From Halanaerobiales bacterium (GTDB lineage Bacteria > Bacillota_F > Halanaerobiia > Halanaerobiales > DTU029), in NCBI GenBank assembly GCA_016278415.1, contig JADQBV010000365.1, forward strand, positions 1 through 8,583: a DNA stretch of 8,583 nt. The letters are read 5' to 3'. The notes below the pieces were generated by a model. That model did not search any database. It saw nothing but the letters and a program-made list of their open reading frames with translations, and was not told where the DNA came from. Positions 1-7,076 of the stretch are shown piece by piece (positions within the stretch are counted from its first letter, which is position 1; each line of letters starts with the position of its first letter). A program made the position numbers and the translations under genes.

Positions 1-1953
1 TTTTATGTAATATTAATTGTACTATCTATTTTTGTAGCACAGTTTTTTATGCAGCAAACCCCTGATACGCTGGAAAACTTTTCTTACTCAGATTTGATTA
101 AGAGGGTTGAAGAGGGGAAGATAAATGAAGTAACTATAATTGGTAATCAAGAGGTAGAAGGTGAATATAATAATAAGCAGTTTAATGTACCTATACCTGC
201 AGAAGCTATACCCGATATTATGAGCATTTTAAGGGCTAATAATGTTGAGATTAATACAGACCCTGAACCGACAGCTCCATGGTGGATGACCATTCTGGGT
301 TATATTTTACCAATAGTAATTTTAGTGATAGCCTGGATATTTATCATGCAGAAAATGCAGGGTGGCGGAAATCAGATGATGTCATTTGGCAAAAGTAAAG
401 CCAGATTAAGTGAAAGTGGTAAAAATGTTACATTTGATGATGTAGCTAATTACGAAGAGGTAAAGGAAGAACTGGTAGAAGTAGTAGAGTTTTTAAAAGG
501 ACCTCGTAAATTCACAAAAATGGGTGCTAAGATTCCTAAGGGAGTTCTACTTGTAGGACCTCCTGGAACTGGTAAAACCCTTTTGGCTAGGGCAGTAGCT
601 GGTGAAGCGGGAGTACCATTCTTTATTATAAGTGGTTCTGATTTTGTCGAAATGTTTGTTGGTGTTGGTGCTTCACGTGTTCGGGATTTATTTGAACAGG
701 GAAAGAAAAATTCTCCATGTATTATTTTCGTTGATGAACTTGATGCTGTTGGGAGACAAAGGGGTGCCGGCTTAGGAGGCGGGCATGATGAAAGAGAACA
801 AACCCTGAATCAGTTATTGGTTGAAATGGATGGTTTCGAGCCAAATGAAGGAATAATCATTATGGCTGCTACTAATAGACCTGATGTATTGGACCCAGCT
901 TTATTGAGACCTGGCAGATTTGATAGACAAATTGTTGTTGATCGTCCAGATGTAAGAGGACGTGAAGGTATCTTAAAAATACACCTTAAGGGTAAGCCTA
1001 TCTCTGATGATGTTGATACAAGAGTATTAGCTAAAAGGACACCTGGATTTACTGGTGCTGATATGGAGAACCTTGCTAACGAAGCGGCAATACTTGCTGT
1101 AAGAAGAAAGAAGAATATTATTAGTATGGATGAATTTGATGATGCTATTGATCGAGTTATTGCTGGTCCTGCTAAAAAGAGTAAAGTTGTTTCAAAGAAA
1201 GAACGAAATCTTGTTGCATATCATGAAACAGGTCATGCTATCTTAGGTGAATTGTTAGAGCATGGTGATAGAACTCATAAAGTTACAATTGTTCCCAGGG
1301 GTAGAGCTGGAGGTTATACAATACCTTTACCTGAGGAAGAAAGAAACTTCCAGACTAAGAATGAGCTATTAGATAAGGTTACTTCGCTTCTCGGAGGAAG
1401 AGCTGCTGAAGAAACCTTCCTTGATGATATTAGTACAGGTGCTCATAATGATATGGAAAGGTCTACTCAACTTGTTCGAGCTATGGTTACTGAATATGGT
1501 ATGAGTGATAAGCTTGGTCCTTTAACTTTAGGGCAGAAACATGATGAGCAGGTATTTTTGGGTAGAGATATATCCAGACAAAGGAATTATAGTGAGGAAG
1601 TAGCAGCTGAAATTGATCAGGAAGTTAGCTCGATAATTAATAAGTGTTATCGAAATGCCTTAAAACTCCTTAAAGATAATACAGCTAAGGTTGAGAGGAT
1701 TGTAAGAGCTCTTAAAGAAAGAGAAACCCTTAACGCTGAGCAGATAAGAAAATTAATGGAAGGTGAACCATTAGATCCTATTGAAGAAGAGGATGCTGGT
1801 GTGGACCTTAAAAAAGAGCATGAAGATGATAATAAAGAAGATAAGCAAGATATAAAAAGTAATAAAGATAATAAAAATAATAAGAGAAAATTAGATAATA
1901 AAAATGATAAAACAGATAATAAAAAGAACAATAGTCAGGAAAATAACAAATAG
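1..1953 (+). CDS. ftsH: ATP-dependent zinc metalloprotease FtsH, 5' end cut off by window
   Basis: FtsH is a membrane-anchored AAA+ hexameric protease that degrades damaged membrane proteins and some regulators. The frame is open to base 1: the 16 codons before the ATG at 49 encode a hydrophobic stretch ([16 protein letters not shown]), the end of the first membrane helix. The true start therefore lies outside the window. Numbering from the Met at 49, I see an extracytoplasmic domain (about 5-75), a second membrane helix (81-100), Walker A GPPGTGKT (170-177), pore loop FVG (203-205), Walker B IIFVDE (225-230), the second region of homology with arginine fingers R287 and R290, the zinc site HETGH (392-396) and a third zinc ligand D468. 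Every key residue is present. The last 45 residues are a Lys/Asn/Asp-rich low-complexity tail. A terminator follows, so it probably ends its transcription unit. The family assignment is certain. Confidence 0.97.
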   Translation, partial: FYVILIVLSIFVAQFFMQQTPDTLENFSYSDLIKRVEEGKINEVTIIGNQEVEGEYNNKQFNVPIPAEAIPDIMSILRANNVEINTDPEPTAPWWMTILGYILPIVILVIAWIFIMQKMQGGGNQMMSFGKSKARLSESGKNVTFDDVANYEEVKEELVEVVEFLKGPRKFTKMGAKIPKGVLLVGPPGTGKTLLARAVAGEAGVPFFIISGSDFVEMFVGVGASRVRDLFEQGKKNSPCIIFVDELDAVGRQRGAGLGGGHDEREQTLNQLLVEMDGFEPNEGIIIMAATNRPDVLDPALLRPGRFDRQIVVDRPDVRGREGILKIHLKGKPISDDVDTRVLAKRTPGFTGADMENLANEAAILAVRRKKNIISMDEFDDAIDRVIAGPAKKSKVVSKKERNLVAYHETGHAILGELLEHGDRTHKVTIVPRGRAGGYTIPLPEEERNFQTKNELLDKVTSLLGGRAAEETFLDDISTGAHNDMERSTQLVRAMVTEYGMSDKLGPLTLGQKHDEQVFLGRDISRQRNYSEEVAAEIDQEVSSIINKCYRNALKLLKDNTAKVERIVRALKERETLNAEQIRKLMEGEPLDPIEEEDAGVDLKKEHEDDNKEDKQDIKSNKDNKNNKRKLDNKNDKTDNKKNNSQENNK

Positions 1954-2045
1954 CTTATTAATTAAATGAATTAAGAGAAAGTGACTTGCTAGTAACATGA
2001 TTATTTAAAAAGGTGATACTCTTAATTATTTAGAAACATATTACT

Positions 2046-2075
2046 AAAGCCAGTCTATATAGACTGGCTTTTCTT
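2046..2075 (+). terminator. Rho-independent terminator after ftsH
   Basis: A perfect inverted repeat at 2046-2071 gives an 11-bp stem (AAAGCCAGTCT with AGACTGGCTTT) around an ATAT loop. The 3' arm runs into a T-rich tail (CTTTTCTT). It sits 93 bases after the ftsH stop and well before the fetA ribosome binding site, so it separates the two units. The A-rich side upstream is not a convincing tail for the minus strand. Confidence 0.85.
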
Positions 2076-2094
2076 CATAAGTTAGGGTTATCTG

Positions 2095-2109
2095 TTATTA
2101 TTATGATAA
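2095..2109. promoter_or_regulatory. Candidate PerR/Fur-type operator and -10 region before fetA
   Basis: TTATTAT-T-ATGATAA is a 7-1-7 dyad that matches the PerR box consensus (TTATAATnATTATAA, from established knowledge) at 12 of 14 defined positions. It matches the Fur box less well, at 10 of 14. It contains TATGAT (2102-2107), one base from a consensus -10, about 30 bases before the fetA start. No clear -35 hexamer is visible. The region is A+T-rich, so chance similarity is a real possibility. Confidence 0.3.
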
Positions 2110-2137
2110 AAGTATTGTTAAGATAGGAGGGTTTTAT

Positions 2138-2785
2138 TTGTTTGAAATTAAGAACGTTAAATATAAAGATATTATTTCTATTGACAGTCTGAAGATAGAA
2201 GAGGGAGAAATTACCTGTATTTTAGGTAAAAGTGGTGGTGGGAAGACTAGCTTATTAAAGTTACTGAATCACCTTTACAGTTATGATACAGGTTCTATAG
2301 TCTTTAAAGGAAAGGAACTGAAGGAAATGGATCCAGTAGCATTAAGACGAAAGGTAGTTATGTTAGGGCAAAATCCTATTATTTTTCCAGGGACTGTTCG
2401 AGATAATCTTTTAGTCGGATCAAAATTTCATGGTATTTCTTTTAAGGACAGTCAATTGTTAAAAATATTGAAAAAAGTATATCTTGATATAGATTTAGAT
2501 GCCGATGCGTCAAATTTATCAGGGGGAGAAAAACAACGTTTGGCCCTGGGTGCTGTTCTTTTACTTAAACCGGAAATAATGTTACTAGATGAACCATCCT
2601 CAGCCCTTGATGAAGATACTGAAGATTTTATTATTGATATGGTTGTAAATTATATAAAAAGAAAAAAGGGGACATTAATTATGGTGACCCATTCTGGAGA
2701 AATTGCCAGGAAATATGGAGATCGAATCATTAGGGTAGATAAGGGTAGGATAACAGAAAAAGATGAAAAGGAGGCAGGGAAATGA
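2138..2785 (+). CDS. fetA: ABC transporter ATP-binding protein, FetA (YbbL) type
   Basis: This is the ATPase subunit that energises the FetB permease. In E. coli FetAB is described as an iron exporter that helps under peroxide stress; the substrate here is inferred from that family. The 215-residue protein is a lone nucleotide-binding domain with Walker A GKSGGGKT (30-37), Q-loop Q78, signature LSGGEKQ (127-133), Walker B IMLLDE (147-152) and H-loop H185, so it should be active. The start is TTG at 2138, set by an ideal AGGAGG at 2125-2130 seven bases upstream; no better start is seen. The stop overlaps the fetB start as ATGA, which indicates translational coupling. The protein has no membrane segment. 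The transporter family is supported mainly by the neighbouring UPF0014 permease. Confidence 0.88.
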   Translation: MFEIKNVKYKDIISIDSLKIEEGEITCILGKSGGGKTSLLKLLNHLYSYDTGSIVFKGKELKEMDPVALRRKVVMLGQNPIIFPGTVRDNLLVGSKFHGISFKDSQLLKILKKVYLDIDLDADASNLSGGEKQRLALGAVLLLKPEIMLLDEPSSALDEDTEDFIIDMVVNYIKRKKGTLIMVTHSGEIARKYGDRIIRVDKGRITEKDEKEAGK

Positions 2786-3570
2786 GTGATATAATACAAA
2801 TACAACTTTGGTCACTTGTTTCAGCCTATATCTTTGTATTAATACTTTTATTTATTGTAAGAAGCAAAAAAGTTGGTCATGAAAGTCAGATAATATTGGC
2901 AAGTATTAGAATGACAATTCAATTAATACTTGTAGGATATGTTTTAGAATATATCATTAAGAATCCTACACCATTATATACAATATTGGCCATTGTAATT
3001 ATGGAGATTTTTGCCGTTAAAAATATCTATGACCGAATAGATGAAAATTTAAGTAAAAAAATGAAAAGGATAATCGCTATATCTATGGTTACTGGAACTA
3101 TTATCAGTATTACATTTTTTCTTTTTGTAGTTGTTAAGATTCAACCATGGTATCTGACTCAATATTTCATTCCTATATCAGGGATGTTAATTGGTAATTC
3201 AATGACTGGTATATCGCTTGGTGCTGAGCGATTATCTAGTGGTATTAAGAATAATACAAATAGGATTGAAACAGCTTTGATGTTAGGGGCAACAGCTAAA
3301 CAAGCAACTGTTGAAACAGTTCGAAAGGCTTTTTATTCAGCTATTCTGCCAACAATTAATTCAATGATGGGAATGGGTATTATTTTTATTCCTGGAATGA
3401 TGACAGGACAAATTCTATCGGGGACATCGCCAGTGACAGCTATAAAATACCAAATTGCAATTATGATGGGAATATTGGGTAGTGTAACACTGACGGTATT
3501 CTTACTTGTTAGTCTTGGGTATAAGACATATTTTAATGACCGTGTACAATTGAAAGATACAAATAAGTAA
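2782..3570 (+). CDS. fetB: UPF0014-family ABC permease, FetB (YbbM) type
   Basis: FetB is the membrane subunit of the FetAB exporter, in the cytoplasmic membrane. The 262 residues match the usual family length (about 260). About seven hydrophobic segments are visible, near residues 9-26, 36-59, 64-82, 97-118, 128-146, 193-212 and 224-245. Family hallmarks are PISGMLIGNSMTG (131-143), the cytoplasmic loop ETALMLGATAKQA (163-175) that probably contacts the ATPase, and MGMGIIFIPGMMTGQIL (196-212) followed by the GTSP turn. The ATG overlaps the fetA stop by four bases, with its own AGGAGG at 2769-2774. Iron export is known for the E. coli relative; another metal is possible here. Confidence 0.9.
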   Translation: MSDIIQIQLWSLVSAYIFVLILLFIVRSKKVGHESQIILASIRMTIQLILVGYVLEYIIKNPTPLYTILAIVIMEIFAVKNIYDRIDENLSKKMKRIIAISMVTGTIISITFFLFVVVKIQPWYLTQYFIPISGMLIGNSMTGISLGAERLSSGIKNNTNRIETALMLGATAKQATVETVRKAFYSAILPTINSMMGMGIIFIPGMMTGQILSGTSPVTAIKYQIAIMMGILGSVTLTVFLLVSLGYKTYFNDRVQLKDTNK

Positions 3571-3584
3571 AGGGGATTATAAAT

Positions 3585-4037
3585 ATGATCAACTTAGGAT
3601 TATCTATGTTATGGTACTGGTCAGGTTATATTGTAATAACGTTGATAGGTATCGGCCACACAGTCTTTAATTGGAAGGTGCTGGGAATGGAAAATGAAGA
3701 TAAAACTAAAGAGGTAAACTCCTTTTATGACATTGATGCATATGCAAAAACAGTCCCATATCATTCTCTTTACAATATTATAATATGGCCAATTTTCGCT
3801 TACATATATCTTGTACAGGTAGCAGCAAATAATATATGGTATGAGGCTTTTATGATTGGTTTAACTTGGACAGCGATAACTATCTTATTTGATTTAGTTG
3901 CATGGGTATTAATTAAACACCCATGGAGTATGACATTCAAAGAAATGTATATTGATTATCAGCCGTGGATTACGTTAATATATATTTCTATTTTCATTAG
4001 TCCGTTTATCTCTGTAGCCTCTATATTATTTCAATAG
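3585..4037 (+). CDS. Conserved-looking membrane protein of unknown function, linked to fetAB
   Basis: I do not recognise a named family. The 150 residues have four likely membrane helices (about 7-27, 63-82, 85-108, 126-148) with a soluble loop rich in charged residues between the first two (about 35-57). Possible functional residues sit at helix ends: GIGHT (22-26), a PYHSLYN motif (58-64), a buried Asp in LFDLVAW (101-107), then KHPWSMTFKEMYIDYQPWI (111-129), which carries His, Trp, Glu, Asp and Tyr and has the look of a family signature. The ATG at 3585 follows an AGGGG ribosome binding site (3571-3575) and lies only 14 bases after fetB, so it is probably co-transcribed and may serve the same metal transport or stress role. 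That role is inference from position only. No signal peptide other than the first helix is seen. Confidence 0.8.
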   Translation: MINLGLSMLWYWSGYIVITLIGIGHTVFNWKVLGMENEDKTKEVNSFYDIDAYAKTVPYHSLYNIIIWPIFAYIYLVQVAANNIWYEAFMIGLTWTAITILFDLVAWVLIKHPWSMTFKEMYIDYQPWITLIYISIFISPFISVASILFQ

Positions 4038-4065
4038 ATTAAACAACTTATATTTATTTTTTTCT

Positions 4066-4094
4066 TAGACACAATAATATATATATACGATAAT
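4066..4094 (+). promoter_or_regulatory. Sigma-A-like promoter for fhs
   Basis: TAGACA (4066-4071, 5 of 6 to TTGACA) lies 17 bases before GATAAT (4089-4094, 5 of 6 to TATAAT). Transcription would start near 4101, giving fhs a leader of about 200 bases. It begins 28 bases after the stop of the upstream gene, where I see no hairpin terminator, so read-through from fetAB is also possible. Confidence 0.6.
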
Positions 4095-4309
4095 AATGAG
4101 GCACAAAATTAGACGACATTAAATAGTTTGTATATCATATCTTTCTTTAAAAAGTTGAGTAAGCTTTTCCTTGGCTTAAAAGGAGCTAAATATATACTAA
4201 AAAGAAGGATAATTCTAATATTTCTTGAATAATTATATGTAGCATTTTTTGTAATAATTAATCAATTATTTAACAGTTTTTATTATTTTAACTCAAGGGA
4301 GGAATATAG

Positions 4310-5980
4310 GTGAAAACAGATATTGAAATCGCTCAATTAGCAAAAATGAAGCCAATACTTGAAATAGCTGAAGAGATAGGACTAGAAGAAGATGATATTG
4401 AACAATATGGGAAATACAAGGCGAAGATAGATTTAGATGTATTTAAGAAATATGCAGATAAAAAGGATGGTAAGTTAGTTCTTGTTACTGCCATTACTCC
4501 TACTCCTGCAGGTGAAGGCAAAACCACTACAACAGTAGGATTAGGTCAGGCCTTAAATAGAATTGGAAAAAAAGCGGTGATTGCTCTACGGGAACCATCA
4601 CTTGGGCCGACTATGGGTATAAAAGGTGGAGCGGCAGGTGGTGGTTATTCACAGGTAGTTCCTATGGAGGATATAAACCTCCATTTTACAGGTGATATTC
4701 ATGCAATTGGTGCTGCTCACAATTTATTATCAGCAGCAATTGATAACCACATTAAGCAGGGTAATGAACTGGGTATAGATACAACTAAAGTTAACTGGCC
4801 ACGAGTTGTTGATATGAATGATAGGGCACTCAGAAATATTATTGTTGGTCTTGGTGGTAAAGCAAATGGTGTTCCTCGTGAAGATAGTTTTATGATCACT
4901 GTTGCTTCAGAAATTATGGCGATTTTATGTCTGGCTAATAATCTTGAAGATTTAAAAGAAAAGATTAGTAATATTGTAATAGGATATACATATCAAAGTG
5001 AAACAGTTACAGCCAGAGACTTAAATATGCAGGGAGCAATGACTGCATTATTAAAAGATGCTATCAAACCGAACTTAGTACAGACACTAGAGAATACTCC
5101 GGCTTTCATTCACGGTGGTCCTTTTGCTAATATAGCTCATGGTTGTAATAGCATAATGGCAAGCAAAATGGCTCTTAAATTCGGAGATGTTGCCGTTACT
5201 GAGGCCGGATTTGGTGCTGATCTTGGAGCCGAGAAGTTCTATGATATCAAGTGTCGTTACGCTAACTTAAAACCAGATGCTACTGTGATTGTTGCTACAA
5301 TTCGTGCTTTGAAGATGCATGGAGGTGTAGATAAAGGGGAATTAAAAGGTGAAAATATAGCAGCGGTAAGAAAGGGTTTTGAAAATCTTAAAAAACACAT
5401 AGAGAACATCAACAAATTCGGTGTTCCACTTGTAGTTGCAATTAATAGATTCCCTGATGATACTGAAGTTGAGTTAGAATTAGTCAAAGAGATGTGCCAG
5501 GAATTAGGTGTACGTGTAGCTTTATCAGAAATCTGGGCTAAAGGTGGGGAAGGTGGAATTGAGCTAGCAGAGAAACTTCTGGATATTTTAGAAAAAGAGG
5601 AAAGTAAGTTTAACTTTATTTATGAAGATAAGCTACCTCTTCAAGGAAAGATTGAGAAAGTTGCCTGTGAAATATATGGTGCTGATGGTGTAGATTTCAG
5701 TTCTAAAGCCTTAAAACAGATAAAGCAATATGAAGAATTAGGATATAGTAAATTACCTGTCTGCATGGCTAAAACACAAAGCTCTATCTCTGATAATCCG
5801 TCATTGTTGGGGAGACCTGAGAATTTTAAGGTTTCTGTTCGAGAAATCAATCTATCTGCTGGTGCCGGTTTTGTAGTACCGCTAACTGGACCAGTCTTAA
5901 CAATGCCGGGCTTGCCTAAAAAACCATCAGCCGAGTTAATAGATATTGATAAAGATGGTAAAATTTCGGGATTATTCTAA
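4310..5980 (+). CDS. fhs: Formate-tetrahydrofolate ligase (10-formyl-THF synthetase)
   Basis: Fhs joins formate to THF using ATP, giving 10-formyl-THF for purine synthesis, initiator-tRNA formylation and, in acetogens, the methyl branch of the Wood-Ljungdahl pathway. The 556 residues match the usual full length (about 556-560). Visible motifs are the P-loop [11 protein letters not shown] (63-73), [21 protein letters not shown] (95-115), the [14 protein letters not shown] segment (116-129) and the [13 protein letters not shown] segment (269-281), followed by [14 protein letters not shown] (297-310). All are classic for the monofunctional enzyme. The start is GTG at 4310, fixed by AAGGGAGG (4295-4302) seven bases upstream. 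Neighbouring folT makes this a folate locus. No other one-carbon genes are in the window, so acetogenesis cannot be claimed. Confidence 0.97.
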   Translation: MKTDIEIAQLAKMKPILEIAEEIGLEEDDIEQYGKYKAKIDLDVFKKYADKKDGKLVLVTAITPTPAGEGKTTTTVGLGQALNRIGKKAVIALREPSLGPTMGIKGGAAGGGYSQVVPMEDINLHFTGDIHAIGAAHNLLSAAIDNHIKQGNELGIDTTKVNWPRVVDMNDRALRNIIVGLGGKANGVPREDSFMITVASEIMAILCLANNLEDLKEKISNIVIGYTYQSETVTARDLNMQGAMTALLKDAIKPNLVQTLENTPAFIHGGPFANIAHGCNSIMASKMALKFGDVAVTEAGFGADLGAEKFYDIKCRYANLKPDATVIVATIRALKMHGGVDKGELKGENIAAVRKGFENLKKHIENINKFGVPLVVAINRFPDDTEVELELVKEMCQELGVRVALSEIWAKGGEGGIELAEKLLDILEKEESKFNFIYEDKLPLQGKIEKVACEIYGADGVDFSSKALKQIKQYEELGYSKLPVCMAKTQSSISDNPSLLGRPENFKVSVREINLSAGAGFVVPLTGPVLTMPGLPKKPSAELIDIDKDGKISGLF

Positions 5981-6205
5981 AGATAATACCAAAATTTTAT
6001 AATTTGAAGAGTGTAACTTTGCTAACCTTGAATTATAATGAATCAATAATTAAAATAAATGAAGTAACTCAAATTCCTCTTTTTAGTAACGTAATCATAA
6101 TTTATAGATTTGAATCTTCGAGATAGTCATAGCAAAATATTCGGAGGCTTCTACTAACTATTTGGGGATTAACCATAGTTATAATAATATGAAAAATGTT
6201 AAATA
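5981..6205. other. Intergenic stretch after fhs without a supported feature
   Basis: This A+T-rich stretch separates fhs from the folT promoter. I find no ORF with a ribosome binding site and no convincing terminator for fhs. There is one weak dyad, CTTCGA (6116-6121) with TCGGAG (6141-6146), which includes a G-T pair and has no T-run after it. GTAAC recurs at 6064-6068 and 6087-6091 without clear meaning. Confidence 0.5.
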
Positions 6206-6210
6206 TGAAC

Positions 6211-6239
6211 TTGTTTTTGTTAGGTTACTGTGTTACACT
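6211..6239 (+). promoter_or_regulatory. Promoter for the folT riboswitch transcript (extended -10)
   Basis: TTGTTT (6211-6216) lies 17 bases before TACACT (6234-6239). A TGT just before the -10 (6231-6233) makes it an extended -10 promoter, which compensates for the weak hexamers. The start would be near 6246, a few bases before the first aptamer strand, which is where a riboswitch transcript should begin. Confidence 0.55.
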
Positions 6240-6253
6240 TTTATTAAAATAAA

Positions 6254-6391
6254 AGTGGCTGAGTAGGGATCATGCGTAAGAGTGCTTAAGGATGGGACGT
6301 TGCCTTAAGACGAAATACCTTTTGGTTAAAATATCAAATTCTCTTTTTGATATACCAATAAGGTTGCGGTATGATTACCGCGTCCGCTGTT
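6254..6391 (+). ncRNA. Tetrahydrofolate riboswitch aptamer (THF class I) of folT
   Basis: This RNA senses THF and controls the folate transporter gene downstream. Conserved pieces appear in the expected order: GAGTAG (6261-6266), GCGTAAGAGTG (6274-6284), loop GGGACGTTG (6294-6302), CGAA (6311-6314) and GCGTCCGCT (6380-6388). Helices are P1 6254-6259 with 6386-6391 (wobble-rich, weak), P2 6268-6275 with 6369-6376, P3 6285-6291 with 6303-6309 (7 bp), and a long peripheral stem at 6317-6364. The pseudoknot GGACGT (6295-6300) with GCGTCC (6380-6385) can form. Compared with the GGAUG/CAUCC version I remember from the family, both partners have changed together, which supports the structure. Class I THF riboswitches sit typically before folT, as here. 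The 5' and 3' edges are approximate. Confidence 0.85.
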
Positions 6392-6460
6392 GCCAGAGAG
6401 TAGAAATAAATCTTTCTCTTTGGTGTGCAGATATCTGCCACCCATAAGAGAAGGAGGTGG
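6387..6460 (+). promoter_or_regulatory. Riboswitch expression platform hiding the folT ribosome binding site
   Basis: Two exclusive folds can be read. Antisequestor: CCAGAGAG (6393-6400) pairs with CTCTTTGG (6416-6423), extendable by CTGT (6387-6390) with GCAG (6427-6430), which uses the 3' strand of P1. Sequestor: CTTTCTCTT (6412-6420) pairs with AAGAGAAGG (6446-6454), burying the first half of the AAGGAGG site. It encloses a hairpin of GGTG/CACC and GCAG/CTGC (6422-6442). No T-run follows, so control should act on translation. THF stabilises P1, breaks the antisequestor and would turn folT off. The pairings are read from sequence; the logic is inferred. Confidence 0.6.
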
Positions 6461-6463
6461 ATA

Positions 6464-7009
6464 ATGATGCAACATTCTACTCGACGTTTAGTCTATTTAT
6501 CATTTATGATTGCTTTGAGTATAATTTTAACACGTATATTTAGTATAAGAATTGCTATTGGTGGTGTTGAGGGTATAAGGATTGGCTTTGGTGGTTTGCC
6601 TATTATACTTGCTAGTGTTTTGTTTGGCCCACTTGCTGGTGGGATAGTAGGAGCAGTAAGCGATGTGTTGGGATATCTTATAAATCCAATGGGTGCTTAT
6701 ATGCCTCACTTTACGCTCACTTCATTTTTAACTGGGTTTATACCAGGTTTAATAGTTCATTATCTCTTTAAACAGAGAATAAACTATCTAACCCTATTAA
6801 TAGCTATTGCTGTAGGTCAAATTATTTCATCTATTATACTTGTTCCAATATTCTTAGAGATGCTATTTGCAATTCCTTTTGAGGCTACGATTATACCAAG
6901 GATAGTAGGACAGTTAATTCATATACCAATCTACGCTTATATGATAAAAGCATTGCTTAGATATGATTTAATTAAATCTAATTGTAAAGAATGTAATCTA
7001 ACAGTATAA
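6464..7009 (+). CDS. folT: Folate ECF transporter S component FolT
   Basis: FolT is the substrate-binding membrane subunit of a group II energy-coupling-factor transporter; the shared EcfA1/A2/T module must be encoded elsewhere. The 181 residues fit the family, with about six hydrophobic segments and the typical pattern TRRLVYLSFMIALSIILTR (6-24), RIGFGGLPIILASVLFGPLAGG (39-60), a conserved Asp in AVSDVLGYL (64-72), then PMGAYMPHFTLTSFLTG (75-91). An in-frame GTG at 6425 lies inside the riboswitch platform and would add a Lys/Arg tail that the family lacks. The true start is ATG 6464 (or the next ATG at 6467), placed by AGGAGG at 6452-6457. The upstream THF riboswitch independently supports folate as substrate. 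The C-terminal tail is short, with two Cys. Confidence 0.92.
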   Translation: MMQHSTRRLVYLSFMIALSIILTRIFSIRIAIGGVEGIRIGFGGLPIILASVLFGPLAGGIVGAVSDVLGYLINPMGAYMPHFTLTSFLTGFIPGLIVHYLFKQRINYLTLLIAIAVGQIISSIILVPIFLEMLFAIPFEATIIPRIVGQLIHIPIYAYMIKALLRYDLIKSNCKECNLTV

Positions 7010-7028
7010 AGAATGTAATGTACAGTTT
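6985..7028. repeat. Imperfect 22-base tandem duplication across the folT stop
   Basis: Copies at 6985-7006 and 7007-7028 share the first 13 bases (TAAAGAATGTAAT) and, after a one-base shift, ACAGT. The TAA that opens the second copy is the folT stop codon, so the duplication sits exactly at the gene end. Confidence 0.6.
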
Positions 7029-7043
7029 AAATAATATAATGTG

Positions 7044-7076
7044 CCCTCGGATATAAATAACCGGGGGTTATTTTTT
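7044..7076 (+). terminator. Rho-independent terminator after folT
   Basis: CCCTCGG (7044-7050) pairs with CCGGGGG (7061-7067) in a 7-bp stem with one T-G pair, followed by TTATTTTTT. A second stem, AAATAACC (7055-7062) with GGTTATTT (7066-7073), overlaps it and cannot form at the same time. The element lies 34 bases after the folT stop. Confidence 0.8.

Noticed and set aside
49..51. ATG as the start of ftsH
   Set aside because: The frame continues upstream to base 1 through a membrane helix that FtsH needs, so this is an internal Met or a chance codon.
1647..1931. 94-residue Leu/Ser-rich minus-strand ORF
   Set aside because: It is the antisense of the A-rich end of ftsH; its composition is a reflection of that bias and it has no ribosome binding site.
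4041..4063. T-rich run after the 150-residue membrane gene as a terminator
   Set aside because: There is no GC-containing hairpin before it.
4096..4122. Mini-ORF ATG-TAA of eight codons near the fhs start site
   Set aside because: It would be nearly leaderless, has no ribosome binding site and no support as a leader peptide.
4178..4185. AAAAGGAG as a ribosome binding site for a small gene
   Set aside because: No ATG, GTG or TTG follows at a usable distance.
4333..5850. Four minus-strand ORFs inside fhs
   Set aside because: They are shadows of an intact, highly conserved gene.
6116..6146. Dyad CTTCGA/TCGGAG as fhs terminator
   Set aside because: The stem is weak, it lies 136 bases after the stop, and no T-run follows.
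6527..6709. Minus-strand ORF inside folT
   Set aside because: It lies wholly within a recognisable gene and resembles no protein I know.
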